Assembly: GCF_000331735.1 (NCBI RefSeq) | Contig: NC_020126.1 | Coordinates: 7,195,501 to 7,259,500, forward strand | Direction of reading: 5' to 3' | Source: Myxococcus stipitatus DSM 14675 | Lineage (GTDB): Bacteria > Myxococcota > Myxococcia > Myxococcales > Myxococcaceae | DNA length: 64,000 bases | In this document: in pieces, positions 8,200 to 19,642 of the stretch | How the letters are laid out: every line of letters starts with the position of its first letter | How positions within the stretch are numbered: position 1 is the stretch's first letter | Made by a program: the position numbers and the translations under genes | The notes under the pieces: generated by a model | Databases searched by the model: none | What the model saw: only the letters and a program-made list of their open reading frames with translations | Told to the model about the DNA's origin: nothing

Positions 8200-8849
8200 T
8201 GGCGTCGCCTTCGAAGTCGGGCAGCTTGCCCAAACCCATCCGCTTCGCGGCCATCACCTGCATGGTGCTCGCCGCGCTCACCGGCTGGGCGGCCATCAGC
8301 GAGGCCACGGAGCTGGCCCACTTCTTCGAGTCCCGCTCACGGCGGATGGAAGCGGGCTCGCCGCTCCTGCTGGGCAATGACCCGGCCGACTTCCAGCGGC
8401 TCCTGGAGGCGCAGTACCAGGCCCTGGAGCCCATGCGCGAGCCGCGCGCCCTGCTGATGGGGGTGATGGCCATCGCGTGCGCCGTCGTCTTCGTGTCCGC
8501 GGGCCGCATCCTCCGGCCTCATGGGATGCCCGCGGAGCGGATCCGTCTGATGCTCGGACGCGCGGCAATCACAGTGGCGGTGCTGCGCACCATCGACGGC
8601 GCGCAGTGGGCCGTGGTCGCCCGCCGCACCAGCCACGCCGTCTCGCAGATGCTCATCAAGCGCCCCGAGTACCAGGACGCCGCCGCCGCGGAGATGGTCT
8701 CCACCGTGACGCAGGTGATGAGCCTGGGACTCACCGTCGCCGGAACCGCCCTCATCGCGGGCACGTTCGCCCTGCTGGGACAGTTCTTCCGCAGCGACTC
8801 CGTGCGCGAAGCCCTGGTGACGAGGGACCGCACCGCGGCCGACTCGTAG
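8196..8849 (+). CDS. Hypothetical membrane protein
   Basis: Function not recognised. The 217-residue product has hydrophobic segments at about residues 17-36, 85-105 and 172-195 and a less hydrophobic one near 120-140, so it is an inner membrane protein. Either GTG 8196, overlapping the DUF1844 stop, or ATG 8199 can be the start; GGAGG at 8181 serves both. It is last in a three-gene coupled operon that starts at 7535. Confidence 0.72.
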   Translation: MMASPSKSGSLPKPIRFAAITCMVLAALTGWAAISEATELAHFFESRSRRMEAGSPLLLGNDPADFQRLLEAQYQALEPMREPRALLMGVMAIACAVVFVSAGRILRPHGMPAERIRLMLGRAAITVAVLRTIDGAQWAVVARRTSHAVSQMLIKRPEYQDAAAAEMVSTVTQVMSLGLTVAGTALIAGTFALLGQFFRSDSVREALVTRDRTAADS

Positions 8850-8859
8850 TCGCCCGCCG

Positions 8860-9573
8860 TCAGTGGGCGTGGGGCGCCACGGAGACGGGCAGCAGGGCCT
8901 CCAGCGCCGCGTCCGCGTCCGCTGGGGTGCCCTCCAGCACCAGCACCCGCCCCTGCGTCGCCAGGGGCAGCTTCAGCAGCTCCTGCCGTGACAGCCCGAA
9001 GACATGCGCCAGGTGCCCCATGGGCCACCGCGACTGCATGTGCTTGAAGGCCGCCTCGTCCAGGTCTTCCGGCTTGCCCTCGGGCAGGTCCACGTTCTCG
9101 TAGACCACCCGCTCGCCGCCCACGCGCCGACCGTTGCCGTAGGCGATGACTTCCTCGCCCTCGTCCGGGTCATACACGTACGCATGCACGGTGGCGTTGG
9201 CCGCGCGGGAGAGCAGCCGGGGCAGCGCATGGTGCGCGGCATACCAGTGGGCACCCGGGCGGCCCTGCGTGAAGGGGGCCACGTAGGCCAGCCGAACCAC
9301 CTTGCGGCGCCGATTGACCGACACGTGCAACCCAGTGGCGGCCAACGCGCCGTCCAGTTGCAAGGCTTCGCGGGCCTGCTGGAGCAGCTCCAGCCCGCCA
9401 AAGCTCTCGAGTCGAATGAGGTAACCGCCGTGCGCTTCCAGGTGTTCAGCCCCCCGAGGGTGGGCGCCGCCTATAACCGAGCCGAGCCCTCTCTGGCAAC
9501 TCCAGCACCTCGAAAAGCCAGCCGCTACCAGGAGTCCAAAGTATTCTGCTTGCGGCACAGACCCAGGCGCCAT
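8860..9573 (-). CDS. Hypothetical protein
   Basis: No family is recognised. The 237-residue product is soluble, with a central part (LHVSVNRRRKVVRLAYVAPFTQGRPGAHWYAAHHALPRLL is typical of its composition) and a segment that mentions no catalytic motif. The frame opens at 9603; ATG 9573 is chosen because the first residues beyond it lack any support. The codons before about residue 40 are less GC-rich than the rest and no GTG or TTG start lies between, so the true N-terminus is uncertain. It is divergent from clpB. Confidence 0.6.
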   Translation of the reverse strand: MAPGSVPQAEYFGLLVAAGFSRCWSCQRGLGSVIGGAHPRGAEHLEAHGGYLIRLESFGGLELLQQAREALQLDGALAATGLHVSVNRRRKVVRLAYVAPFTQGRPGAHWYAAHHALPRLLSRAANATVHAYVYDPDEGEEVIAYGNGRRVGGERVVYENVDLPEGKPEDLDEAAFKHMQSRWPMGHLAHVFGLSRQELLKLPLATQGRVLVLEGTPADADAALEALLPVSVAPHAH

Positions 9574-9602
9574 TTTGACGCATCGAGTCAACTTGCCAAG
9601 CA

Positions 9603-9626
9603 CGAGTCGACCCTTACGTTGGGTGT

Positions 9627-9636
<10 letters not shown>
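9603..9636 (+). promoter_or_regulatory. Inverted repeat spanning the clpB start codon
   Basis: CGAGTCG at 9603-9609 pairs with CGACTCG at 9630-9636. The second arm is codons 2-4 of clpB, so the ATG at 9627 lies in the 20-base loop. In mRNA this could hold the start region in a hairpin. No strong Shine-Dalgarno sequence is seen before the ATG (only GTTGGG). Confidence 0.4.
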
Positions 9637-12251
<2,615 letters not shown>

Positions 12252-12269
12252 CGCCCTCGTGAGACGTTC

Positions 12270-12316
12270 GCGGGCCCCTCCCCGTCATCCTCGACGGGAG
12301 AGGGGCCCACTTGTTT
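12270..12316. terminator. Bidirectional terminator between clpB and the coiled-coil gene
   Basis: A long stem (GGGCCCCTCCCCGTC against GACGGGAGAGGGGCCC) with a five-base loop lies in the 86-base gap between two convergent genes. A short T-containing stretch follows on the plus strand. Confidence 0.7.
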
Positions 12317-12337
12317 CGCGCCGCTCGAACGGCGGGC

Positions 12338-12928
12338 TCAGGACGGGGACGGCGGAGACTCGGGCTGCTCGGGGCTGTCCGCGCGAATCTTGCGGGAGTT
12401 CTCCTTCAGCTCGCTCCACGACGCCTCGTACTCCTTGCGCAGCCGCGCCCAGTCGCCGCCCTTGGACGTCATCAGCCGCCGCAGGGCGTCCCCCGTGCTC
12501 TTGAAGGAGCTGCGCAGGAACTGCAGCTCCTGCTTCGACAGGAGCGCGTCCTCGGCGCGCGAGCGGGAGAGGTCCGCTTCCCACCCGTCGAACTGGGCCC
12601 CCATCTGCCGCAGCTCCGCGTCGCGCTTGCGCTCGTAGGCCGCTCGCCGCACCTCCGCCTGCTTCTCCGCTTCATCCAGGGACTTGCCCGTCGCCTCGCA
12701 GGCGCGGAGGAGCTCCTGCTTGCCTTGCTCGAAGTCCTCCGTCCCGCGCTGACGCAGGTCCTCCAATTGGCGGCGGAAGGCCTCCCGTCGCTCCTTCACG
12801 CCCCGCAGCTCCTTCAGCTCGTCCTTCGCCTCGCGGAGGTCGGACTCCGCCTCGACCTCGGCGATTCGCGCGTCGATGCGCTGCTTCTCGGCGTCCATCT
12901 TCCGCAGGGTTGCCTCGCGCTCGTTCAT
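12338..12928 (-). CDS. Coiled-coil hypothetical protein
   Basis: Function not recognised. The 196-residue product is almost entirely charged and helical (repeated Lys/Arg/Glu heptad-like sequence from residue 3 to about 150), with no membrane segment or signal peptide, and ends in a Pro/Ser-rich tail. The ATG at 12928 is where the helical protein begins; the open frame running upstream to 14344 overlaps two real plus-strand genes and is not coding. Confidence 0.72.
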   Translation of the reverse strand: MNEREATLRKMDAEKQRIDARIAEVEAESDLREAKDELKELRGVKERREAFRRQLEDLRQRGTEDFEQGKQELLRACEATGKSLDEAEKQAEVRRAAYERKRDAELRQMGAQFDGWEADLSRSRAEDALLSKQELQFLRSSFKSTGDALRRLMTSKGGDWARLRKEYEASWSELKENSRKIRADSPEQPESPPSPS

Positions 12929-13099
12929 GGCCTGGGTGCCTCCTCTTGGGTTGGGCTTGGGCGCCGTCTCCTCACGGCTGCTCGCACGGGTATGGATGCG
13001 GACGGTGCGAGGGGTTGTGGACAGGCAATCACGCGAGGGCCCGGTGTTCCGTGAGGAGTGCTTGACCCACGCGCCCACTCCAGGCGATGAGCCGGGCGC

Positions 13100-13780
13100 A
13101 TGAAGCCCTGGGAGACACTCGAAAGCGCGAATGTTCCGGAGGTCGGCGAGCTCACCCTCGTCCGCCGAGGAGATGAGTACGTCCTGCGCGTCCGCGGACA
13201 GACGCTGATGTCCAGCCGGATGCATGGCTCGGAGGAGGCGCTGGCCCGCGCGGGCTGCGCGGACCTGGTGAGCCGGGGCACCGGGCGAGTGCTCGTCGGA
13301 GGGCTCGGCTTCGGCTACACCGTGCGCGCCGTCCTGGACCAGGTGGGCCCGGGGGTGCGCGTCTCCGTGGCGGAACTGCTCCCCACCGTCGTCGACTGGA
13401 ACCGGGGCCCGCACCTGGCGCCGCTGGCCAAGGCGCCGCTGGAAGACCCTCGCGTCACCGTCATCCCGGGGGACGTCGGCCTCGTGATGAAGCGCCACTC
13501 CGCGTCGTTCGATTCCATCCTGCTCGACGTGGACAACGGCCCCAGCGCCCTCACCCACCCCGACAACCAGGGCCTCTATGGCGTGTCCGGGCTCAGCACC
13601 GCCGCCCAGTCCCTCCGCTCGGGCGGCACCCTGGCCATCTGGAGCGCCGGCCCCGCCGCCGGCTTCGAGCGGCGCCTGGAGAAGTGCGGCTTCACCGTCG
13701 AGGTCCTCCACCCCCACGCCCACGGCACCAAGGGGCCTCGCCACGTCATCTACGTCGGCAAGCTGGGCAAGCGCCGCTGA
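13100..13780 (+). CDS. Spermidine synthase-like methyltransferase-fold protein
   Basis: This 226-residue cytoplasmic protein has the Rossmann core of spermidine synthases: glycine motif VLVGGLGFGYTVRAVL at about residue 64, acidic strand VSVAELLPTVVDW, and FDSILLDVDNGP. It lacks the N-terminal beta domain and the full DxxD active-site pattern of true SpeE, so the transfer reaction is open. It is divergent from the coiled-coil gene over a 171-base region. Two other spermidine-synthase-like proteins are encoded at 49196-54347. Confidence 0.75.
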   Translation: MKPWETLESANVPEVGELTLVRRGDEYVLRVRGQTLMSSRMHGSEEALARAGCADLVSRGTGRVLVGGLGFGYTVRAVLDQVGPGVRVSVAELLPTVVDWNRGPHLAPLAKAPLEDPRVTVIPGDVGLVMKRHSASFDSILLDVDNGPSALTHPDNQGLYGVSGLSTAAQSLRSGGTLAIWSAGPAAGFERRLEKCGFTVEVLHPHAHGTKGPRHVIYVGKLGKRR

Positions 13781-13804
13781 GCCCGGCGTCAGAACGGCTC
13801 GACA

Positions 13805-13826
13805 GAATATGACGACCGGTATATTC
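13805..13826. promoter_or_regulatory. Operator-like palindrome before the TetR gene
   Basis: GAATAT and ATATTC flank a ten-base centre ending in ACCGGT. The site is 9 bases before the TetR GTG. It agrees at 14 of 22 positions with a second site before the SDR gene, and it resembles the LmrA/QdoR box known from Bacillus (an AT-rich left half with a GGTCTA-like right half). Confidence 0.6.
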
Positions 13827-13834
13827 ATCCTGGC

Positions 13835-14407
13835 GTGAGCAAGGGTGAAGACACGCGTCGTCGGATGATTGCCGCGGCGGCGGAGATGCTGGAGCGCTCC
13901 GGATATGCCGGTGCGGGCATCCAGGAGCTGCTCGAGGCGGGCAAGGCGCCTCGGGGCTCGCTGTACTTCCACTTCCCTGGGGGCAAGGAGCAGCTCGCCG
14001 TGGAGGCGCTCCAGGTCTCCGCCTCCGAGGTGACGCGGCTGCTCCAGGAGCACCTCGCCGGGGCCAAGGGGCTGGTCGCGGGACTGCGCCGCGCGCTCAC
14101 CGTCCTGGCGGACCGGGCCGAGGCCTCCGGCTTCGAGAAGGGCTGCCCCGTCTCGGCTGTCGTCCTGTCGTCGGGTGCGACGCCCGAGCCCGTGCGTGCC
14201 GCCGCCGCCGAGGCCCTGCGCATGTGGCAGCAGCTCCTCACGGAGCGACTTCGCGCGGAGGGCTTCACTCCCACGGAGTCCCGCCGGCGCTCGGCGCTGC
14301 TGCTCTCCTCCATCGAAGGGGCGTTGCTCCTCATGCGCGCCCACCGCAGCCGCGCCCCCGTGGACGAGCTGTCGAAGGAACTGGAGCGACTGCTCTCGTT
14401 GGACTGA
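13835..14407 (+). CDS. TetR family repressor (LmrA/YxaF-like)
   Basis: This 190-residue regulator has an N-terminal TetR helix-turn-helix (residues 6-52: RRRMIAAAAEMLERSGYAGAGIQELLEAGKAPRGSLYFHFPGGKEQL) and an all-helical ligand domain with the ASGFEKGCPVSAVVL stretch seen in LmrA/YxaF-type proteins. The start is GTG. Operator-like sites before its own gene and before the adjacent SDR gene suggest it represses both. The ligand is unknown; flavonoid-type or aromatic compounds are known for relatives. Confidence 0.87.
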   Translation: MSKGEDTRRRMIAAAAEMLERSGYAGAGIQELLEAGKAPRGSLYFHFPGGKEQLAVEALQVSASEVTRLLQEHLAGAKGLVAGLRRALTVLADRAEASGFEKGCPVSAVVLSSGATPEPVRAAAAEALRMWQQLLTERLRAEGFTPTESRRRSALLLSSIEGALLLMRAHRSRAPVDELSKELERLLSLD

Positions 14408-14410
14408 CCC

Positions 14411-14446
14411 GGGGCCCCTCGCCGACGAGGCAGGGGCCCTTCTTTA
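14411..14446 (+). terminator. Terminator after the TetR gene
   Basis: GGGGCCCCTCGCC pairs with GGCAGGGGCCC around a short loop and is followed by TTCTTT. It separates the TetR transcript from the SDR gene, which then needs its own promoter. Confidence 0.7.
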
Positions 14447-14454
14447 CGCACATG

Positions 14455-14476
14455 AAATATGCAAACCGGTCTACAT
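14455..14476. promoter_or_regulatory. Second operator-like site, before the SDR gene
   Basis: AAATATGCAAACCGGTCTAC shares ATATG and ACCGGT-TA, at the same spacing, with the site at 13805-13826. It is 16 bases before the SDR start, where a bound repressor would block transcription. Confidence 0.6.
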
Positions 14477-14491
14477 AAAGAGAGGACACCC

Positions 14492-15595
14492 ATGAAGGAC
14501 ACATCAGCGGACACCCTGGTCATCGGCGCCACGGGACTCATTGGACGGTGGCTCGTGCCGGAGCTCACGCGTCAGGGACGACGTGTGGCCCTGCTGTCGC
14601 GCAACGCCCAGGCGCGGGCCCAGGAGTATCGAGACTGGGTCGCGGCGCTGGGGGGCGAGCCGCGCCAGCTCGTGTTCCTGGAAGGAGACCTGGACGCGCC
14701 TCGACTGGGACTCAGCGCCTCGGATGATGCCTCCCTCGCGGGCGTCCGGGATGTGTTTCATCTGGGCGCTCGCTTCGCGTGGCATCTGCCTCCCGCGCTG
14801 GCGCAGCGGACCAATGTCGAGGGGACTCGCGCCGTGGTGGAGCTGGCGGCTCGATTGCCCGCCCTGCGGCGGCTCGTGCTCGTGGGGGGATATCGCATCG
14901 GGCCTCGGCTGGATGCCTCGGGCACCGTCATCTCCGCGTCCGAGCTGACACACTCCTCCCGCGCGGGGGCCTATGAGGCCTCGAAGATTCTAGCGCACCA
15001 GGTGGCCCTGGAGACGGCGGCGCGGCTCGGCGTGCCCATCACCTCGGTGCATCCCGCCTCCGTCGTGGGCGACAGCCGCACGGGCGCCACGGTGCAGCGC
15101 CTGGGCCTGGGAGACACACTGCAGCGCATCCACACGGGAGACATGCCCATCCTCCTGGGCACTCCGGAGACCTTCGTCCCCGTGGTGGCCGTGGACACGG
15201 TGGCGAGGTTCCTCGCGGGCGTCGTGGCCCTTCCCGAGACACAGGACCAGGAGTACACGCTGCTGGACCCGGCGACGCCGCCGCTCCATGAGTTGTTGCG
15301 CTGGGCGGCGAAGCGCTCGGGTCGGCGCGCACCCCGCATCACCCTGCCCGTGTCGTGGGTGCGCTGGCTGCCGGAGCGGCTGCTCGGGACCGCGACGGAG
15401 TCACTCGACTTCCTCGACACGGCCCGCTACCCGGTGGAGCCCACCCTGGCGGTGGCCCGGCGCATGGGGCTGGAGCTGCCTCCGGTGTCCATGGTGCTGG
15501 AGCGCTGGTTCGACTTCCTGCGAGACACGGGCTTCTCTCCGGACGTCGCGCGCGCCCAGGCCGCCGCCTCGCGGACGGGAGCAGATGTGGTGTAG
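14492..15595 (+). CDS. NAD(P)-dependent epimerase/dehydratase-type SDR
   Basis: This 367-residue extended short-chain dehydrogenase has the nucleotide motif GATGLIG at residues 12-18 and the catalytic pair Y161/K165 in YEASK, with S/T upstream in LTHSS. The C-terminal third is a variable substrate domain. ATG 14492 is preceded by GAGAGGA. The gene follows a TetR repressor and shares its operator motif, a layout common for detoxification or redox enzymes induced by their substrate. The substrate is unknown. Confidence 0.85.
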   Translation: MKDTSADTLVIGATGLIGRWLVPELTRQGRRVALLSRNAQARAQEYRDWVAALGGEPRQLVFLEGDLDAPRLGLSASDDASLAGVRDVFHLGARFAWHLPPALAQRTNVEGTRAVVELAARLPALRRLVLVGGYRIGPRLDASGTVISASELTHSSRAGAYEASKILAHQVALETAARLGVPITSVHPASVVGDSRTGATVQRLGLGDTLQRIHTGDMPILLGTPETFVPVVAVDTVARFLAGVVALPETQDQEYTLLDPATPPLHELLRWAAKRSGRRAPRITLPVSWVRWLPERLLGTATESLDFLDTARYPVEPTLAVARRMGLELPPVSMVLERWFDFLRDTGFSPDVARAQAAASRTGADVV

Positions 15596-15630
15596 TAGCG
15601 CCGCCCTCGCAACGGACCGGAGACCTCCTG

Positions 15631-16947
15631 GTGAACCGCCCTTCCCTGCTGGCCTTGCTCGTCGTCCTCCTGGCTGTGCCCACCGGACGCTCGCTCGCGG
15701 CACAACCCTCTCCGGTCCTGAGCGCGCTGGAGGGCCTCTATCCCGAGCTGGATGTGTTCTATCGGGACCTGCACCAGACGCCCGAGCTGGCGTTCCAGGA
15801 AGAGAAGACCGCCGCGAAGCTCGCCGAGCGACTGCGCAAGCTGGGCTTCGACGTCACCACGGGCGTCGGCGGCACCGGCGTGGTGGCCCTGCTGCGCAAC
15901 GGTCCAGGCCCCACCGTGATGCTGCGCACGGACCTGGACGGCCTTCCCATGGAGGAGAAGACGGGCCTGGCCTACGCCAGCAAGGCGACCGTCAAGAATG
16001 GCGAGGGCCAGACGGTGCCGGTGATGCACGCGTGCGGGCATGACGTACACATGACGGTGTGGCTCGGCACCGCCACGCTGCTGGCGCGCAAGAAGGACCA
16101 GTGGCGTGGCACCTTGATGATGGTGGGCCAGCCCGCGGAGGAGGTGGGCGCGGGGGCACGGAAGATGTTGGCCGACGGCCTCTTCAAGCGCTTCCCCAAG
16201 CCCGACTTCGCGGTGGCGCTCCACAACACCACGTCCGCTCCCGCGGGCCGCGTGGAGTACGTGTCCGGCTATGCGCTGGCGTACGTGGACTCGGTGGATG
16301 TCACGCTCTACGGCAAGGGCGGCCACGGCGCATATCCCCACACCACGGTGGACCCCGTGGTGATGGCGGCGCGCACGGTGCTCTCACTCCAGACCTTGGT
16401 CAGCCGCGAGAAACATCCCCTGGAGCCCGCGGTGGTGACGGTGGGCTCCATCCAAGGCGGCACGAAGCACAACATCATCCCGGATGAAGTCCGGCTCCAG
16501 CTCACCGTCCGCTCGTACAAGCCGGAGGTGCGCAAGGCCCTGCTCGCGGGCATCGAGCGCATCGTGAAGGCGGAGGCCCTCGTCTCGGGCGCGACGCGTC
16601 CTCCCGACGTCGCCGTCACCGAGGGCACCCCCGCGACCTACAACGACCCGGCGCTCACCCGCAGGCTCACCGCGTCCCTGATTCGCACGCTGGGCGAGAA
16701 GAACGTGGGCGAGGCCCAGCCCGTGATGGGCGGCGAGGACTTCTCCGAGTATGGCCGCGCGGGAGTCCCGGCCGTGATGCTGTGGCTCGGCGCGGTGGAG
16801 CCTGGGCGATTCCAACAGTCACGCTCGGGAGGTGAGCCGCTGCCGTCGCTCCACTCCTCCGGCTTCGTCCCCGACCGCGAGCGCACCCTGCGCACGGGTG
16901 TCACGGCCTTGACCTCTTCCGCGCTGGAGCTGTTGAACAAGCCCTGA
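15631..16947 (+). CDS. M20 family amidohydrolase/aminoacylase, exported
   Basis: This 438-residue metallopeptidase starts at GTG 15631 behind GGAG and begins with a signal peptide (about residues 1-22, ending ...RSLAAQ). The M20 features are clear: LRTDLDGLPMEE, ACGHDVHMT, PAEEVGAGA, HNTTSAPAG, GGHGAYPH and GGEDFSEY. Relatives hydrolyse N-acyl amino acids or hippurate-like amides in the periplasm. It lies 35 bases after the SDR gene and 22 bases before a second exported hydrolase. Confidence 0.88.
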   Translation: MNRPSLLALLVVLLAVPTGRSLAAQPSPVLSALEGLYPELDVFYRDLHQTPELAFQEEKTAAKLAERLRKLGFDVTTGVGGTGVVALLRNGPGPTVMLRTDLDGLPMEEKTGLAYASKATVKNGEGQTVPVMHACGHDVHMTVWLGTATLLARKKDQWRGTLMMVGQPAEEVGAGARKMLADGLFKRFPKPDFAVALHNTTSAPAGRVEYVSGYALAYVDSVDVTLYGKGGHGAYPHTTVDPVVMAARTVLSLQTLVSREKHPLEPAVVTVGSIQGGTKHNIIPDEVRLQLTVRSYKPEVRKALLAGIERIVKAEALVSGATRPPDVAVTEGTPATYNDPALTRRLTASLIRTLGEKNVGEAQPVMGGEDFSEYGRAGVPAVMLWLGAVEPGRFQQSRSGGEPLPSLHSSGFVPDRERTLRTGVTALTSSALELLNKP

Positions 16948-16969
16948 GCCGCCTTGGTAGAACGGCGGA

Positions 16970-18721
16970 ATGCGCCAAGCCTTCCGCCCCGTCCGCTCGC
17001 TGCTGCTCACCGCCTGCGGACTCCTCAGCGCCTGCGCCCACCAGCAGGCTCCAGCGACGCCACCGGCGGAGTCCTCGCCGGCGAGTGTCCAGGCACCGGA
17101 GAAGTTCCCGGAGCTGGTGGACGCTCTCTTCGCCGCGTCGTTCGACTTCTCTCCGTCCAGTGGCACGGCAGTGGGCCTGCACGAGTACGACACCCGACTG
17201 GAGGACTGGAGCCGGCCGCGCATCGAGGCACGAATCATCGAGCTGGACACGCTGCTCTCCCGACTGCGTGCGGTGGACCAGGGCGCCCTGTCATTCGACG
17301 ACGCCGTCGACTGGGCGGCGCTGGAGAGCCAGCTCCTCGCGGAGCAGTTCGAGCTGAAGGTCCTCCGCGGCTGGGAGCACAACCCCATGCAGTACGCGGG
17401 GCTTCCGGGCGGAGCCATCGACGGGCTGATGAAGCGCGACTTCGCTCCCAAGGCGGAGCGCCTGCGCTCGGTGATTGCGCGGCTGAAGGCCGTCCCCTCC
17501 GTCTTCGCCGCGGGAAAGGCCAACGTCCAGGCACCACCCCGCGAGTTCACCGACCTGGCCATCCGCATGGCGAAGGGCTCCGTGGGCTTCTTCGAGGGCT
17601 CGGTGACGACGTGGGCCCAGGACGCGGCGGGCGGAGACGCCGCGCTGCTCGCCGAGTTCACGTCCGCCAACGCGGCGGCGGTGGCCTCGGTGCGGGACTT
17701 CGCGCGCTGGCTGGAGGCGGACCTGCTGCCGCGCTCCACGGGGAAGTATGCGCTCGGCGAGGAGCGCTTCCTCACCAAGCTGCGCTACGAGGAGATGATT
17801 GACCTGCCGCTTCCGGAGTTGCTCGCGCTCGGCGAGGCCAACCTCGAGAAGGACTTCCAGGACTTCGTGGCCACCGCGAAGCGCATCAACCCTCGCCTCT
17901 CGCCCGCCCAGGTGATGGCGAAGCTGGAGGAGAACCACCCGACGGCCGAGGACCTCATCCCCTCGGTGCGTCGCTCGGTGGAGGGCGTGCGCCAGTTCCT
18001 CATCGACAAGGACCTGGTCACCATTCCCTCCGAGGTTCGCCCGCGCGTGGAGGAGACGCCGCCGTATGCGCGCTCGGGTTCCTTCGCTTCCATGGACACG
18101 CCGGGGCCCTACGAGACGAAGGCCACCGAGGCGTTCTACTACATCACACCCGTGGAGCCGGACTGGGACGCGAAGCACCAGGAGGAGCACCTGCGCCTCT
18201 ACAACGCGCCCGTCGTGTCGGTCATCAACATCCACGAGGTCTGGCCCGGGCACTACCTCCAGTTCCTCTACGCGCCTCGCTTCCCCACCAAGGTCCGCAA
18301 GCTCGTCGCCGTGGGCAGCAACGCCGAGGGCTGGGCGCACTACACCGAGCAGATGATGCTGGACCAGGGCTTCGGCGGCGGTGACCCCAAGCTGCGCCTG
18401 GCCCAGCTCTCCGAGGCCCTCCTGCGCGACTGCCGCTATGTCGCGGGCATCAAGCTGCACACCGCCGGGTGGACGGTGGAGGACGCCGCGCGGCTGTTCC
18501 GTGAGAAGTGCTTCCAGCAGCCGGCCAATGCCTACGAAGAAGCGCGGCGCGGTGCCTACAACCCCACGTACCTCTACTACACGTTCGGCAAGCTGGAGGT
18601 GCAGCGGCTGGCGAAGGACTTCCAGCTCGCGAAGGGGCAGAGCCTCAAGCAGTTCCACGACGCCTTCGTCTCACAGGGGAGCCTGCCCCTTCCCCTGGTG
18701 CGGCGACTGCTGATGCGCTGA
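16970..18721 (+). CDS. DUF885 family lipoprotein
   Basis: This 583-residue protein starts with a lipoprotein signal (LLSAC, Cys at about residue 22) and a Pro/Ala-rich linker. The rest is a DUF885 domain, an all-helical metallopeptidase-like fold. The zinc-site candidate is INIHEVWPGHYLQF at about residue 420, an HExxxGHxxQ pattern typical of the family, followed by EGWAHYTEQMML. Its position after the M20 amidohydrolase suggests envelope peptide or amide degradation; substrate unknown. Confidence 0.85.
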   Translation: MRQAFRPVRSLLLTACGLLSACAHQQAPATPPAESSPASVQAPEKFPELVDALFAASFDFSPSSGTAVGLHEYDTRLEDWSRPRIEARIIELDTLLSRLRAVDQGALSFDDAVDWAALESQLLAEQFELKVLRGWEHNPMQYAGLPGGAIDGLMKRDFAPKAERLRSVIARLKAVPSVFAAGKANVQAPPREFTDLAIRMAKGSVGFFEGSVTTWAQDAAGGDAALLAEFTSANAAAVASVRDFARWLEADLLPRSTGKYALGEERFLTKLRYEEMIDLPLPELLALGEANLEKDFQDFVATAKRINPRLSPAQVMAKLEENHPTAEDLIPSVRRSVEGVRQFLIDKDLVTIPSEVRPRVEETPPYARSGSFASMDTPGPYETKATEAFYYITPVEPDWDAKHQEEHLRLYNAPVVSVINIHEVWPGHYLQFLYAPRFPTKVRKLVAVGSNAEGWAHYTEQMMLDQGFGGGDPKLRLAQLSEALLRDCRYVAGIKLHTAGWTVEDAARLFREKCFQQPANAYEEARRGAYNPTYLYYTFGKLEVQRLAKDFQLAKGQSLKQFHDAFVSQGSLPLPLVRRLLMR

Positions 18722-18772
18722 AGCCGCGGGCCCTGGCCGAGGTGCCCCGCGCAGGCATCTCGGCGTGGTGGC

Positions 18773-19015
18773 TCAGCCAGCCCGGCGGGACGATTCGCGG
18801 CGCTCTCCCTCTTCCGGGACGTAGCGCAGGATGTCGCCGGGCTGGCAGTCGAGGTACTCGCAGATGCGCGCAAGGGTCTCGAAGCGCACGCCCTTCACCT
18901 TGCCCTGCTTGAGCAGGGAGAGGTTGGCTTCGGTGATGCCGACGTATTCAGCGAGCTCCTTCGAGCGGACCTGTCGCTCGGCGAGGACCACGGCGAGGCG
19001 GACGGTGATGGGCAT
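18773..19015 (-). CDS. XRE family transcriptional regulator
   Basis: This 80-residue protein is little more than a Cro/CI helix-turn-helix: VRLAVVLAERQVRSKELAEYVGITEANLSLLKQGKVKGVRFETLARICEYLDCQPGDIL is the domain, read in segments from residue 4. ATG 19015 lies five bases after the DUF2975 stop. Pairs of a DUF2975 membrane protein and a small XRE regulator are known in many bacteria (for example YoaS/YozG). Confidence 0.87.
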   Translation of the reverse strand: MPITVRLAVVLAERQVRSKELAEYVGITEANLSLLKQGKVKGVRFETLARICEYLDCQPGDILRYVPEEGERRESSRRAG

Positions 19016-19019
19016 GGCT

Positions 19020-19574
19020 TCACACAATCCGTGAGTGGTCTTCGGCCATGGCGGCGGCGGAGACCACCACCCCACCGAGCAACCGCAGCGCGCCCGCGAG
19101 GATGATGGGCAGCACCACGCCCGTTCCCACGTGCACCATGAGGGTGACCTTCCCGCTCGCGGCGGAGAGCACCAACCCCGCCAGTGTCGGCACGAAGAGC
19201 GCGCCCGCGCTCGACACGAGCATCCATGTGCCCGCGGCCCGCAGGTGCCTCGCCAGCTCGAGCGTCAGACCTTGCCCGTCGTGAACCGCGAGCGCGCAGC
19301 GGCGCAACGCCTCGAGCGAGAGGGACGTGGCGAGCACCGGCGCGAGCGCGAGTCCTGTCAGCGCCATGCGCATGAGGAGGCCTGGCTCGGTCGGCGAGGG
19401 AACCCCCAGGGCACGCGCGAGTTCGTCCACGGGCGACAACACGACCACCCCGAGGACACTCACGGGGATGGCCACGGCGAACGCACGGAACAGATACGCG
19501 AGGCGCAGCGGGGCTTCGGATGACGTGCGACGCATCTTGGGAGGCGCCACCAACGAGTGCAGGGTTGCGACCAT
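19020..19574 (-). CDS. DUF2975 family membrane protein
   Basis: This 184-residue inner membrane protein has four hydrophobic segments at about residues 26-46, 67-88, 112-136 and 142-162. The layout and the co-transcribed XRE gene identify it as DUF2975. The pair may work like a membrane-linked regulator, but no signal or target is known. The upstream region is AT-rich and shared with the divergent lipoprotein gene. Confidence 0.72.
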   Translation of the reverse strand: MVATLHSLVAPPKMRRTSSEAPLRLAYLFRAFAVAIPVSVLGVVVLSPVDELARALGVPSPTEPGLLMRMALTGLALAPVLATSLSLEALRRCALAVHDGQGLTLELARHLRAAGTWMLVSSAGALFVPTLAGLVLSAASGKVTLMVHVGTGVVLPIILAGALRLLGGVVVSAAAMAEDHSRIV

Positions 19575-19606
19575 GAATGCATCGTAGCACGGCGATTCAT
19601 TATCGT

Positions 19607-19634
19607 TTGACAGAAATTACTTGCCGCTTAACTT
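19607..19634 (+). promoter_or_regulatory. Sigma-70-like promoter for the esterase-like gene
   Basis: TTGACA at 19607-19612 is followed after 16 bases by TAACTT at 19629-19634. The expected start of transcription would fall within a few bases of the ATG at 19643, so the mRNA may have almost no leader. Confidence 0.55.
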
Positions 19635-19642
19635 GAAGTCCC

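Noticed and set aside
14154-14344. Continuation of the coiled-coil frame through the TetR gene
   Set aside because: The frame 12338-14344 overlaps two clear plus-strand genes; only the part up to 12928 has coiled-coil composition.
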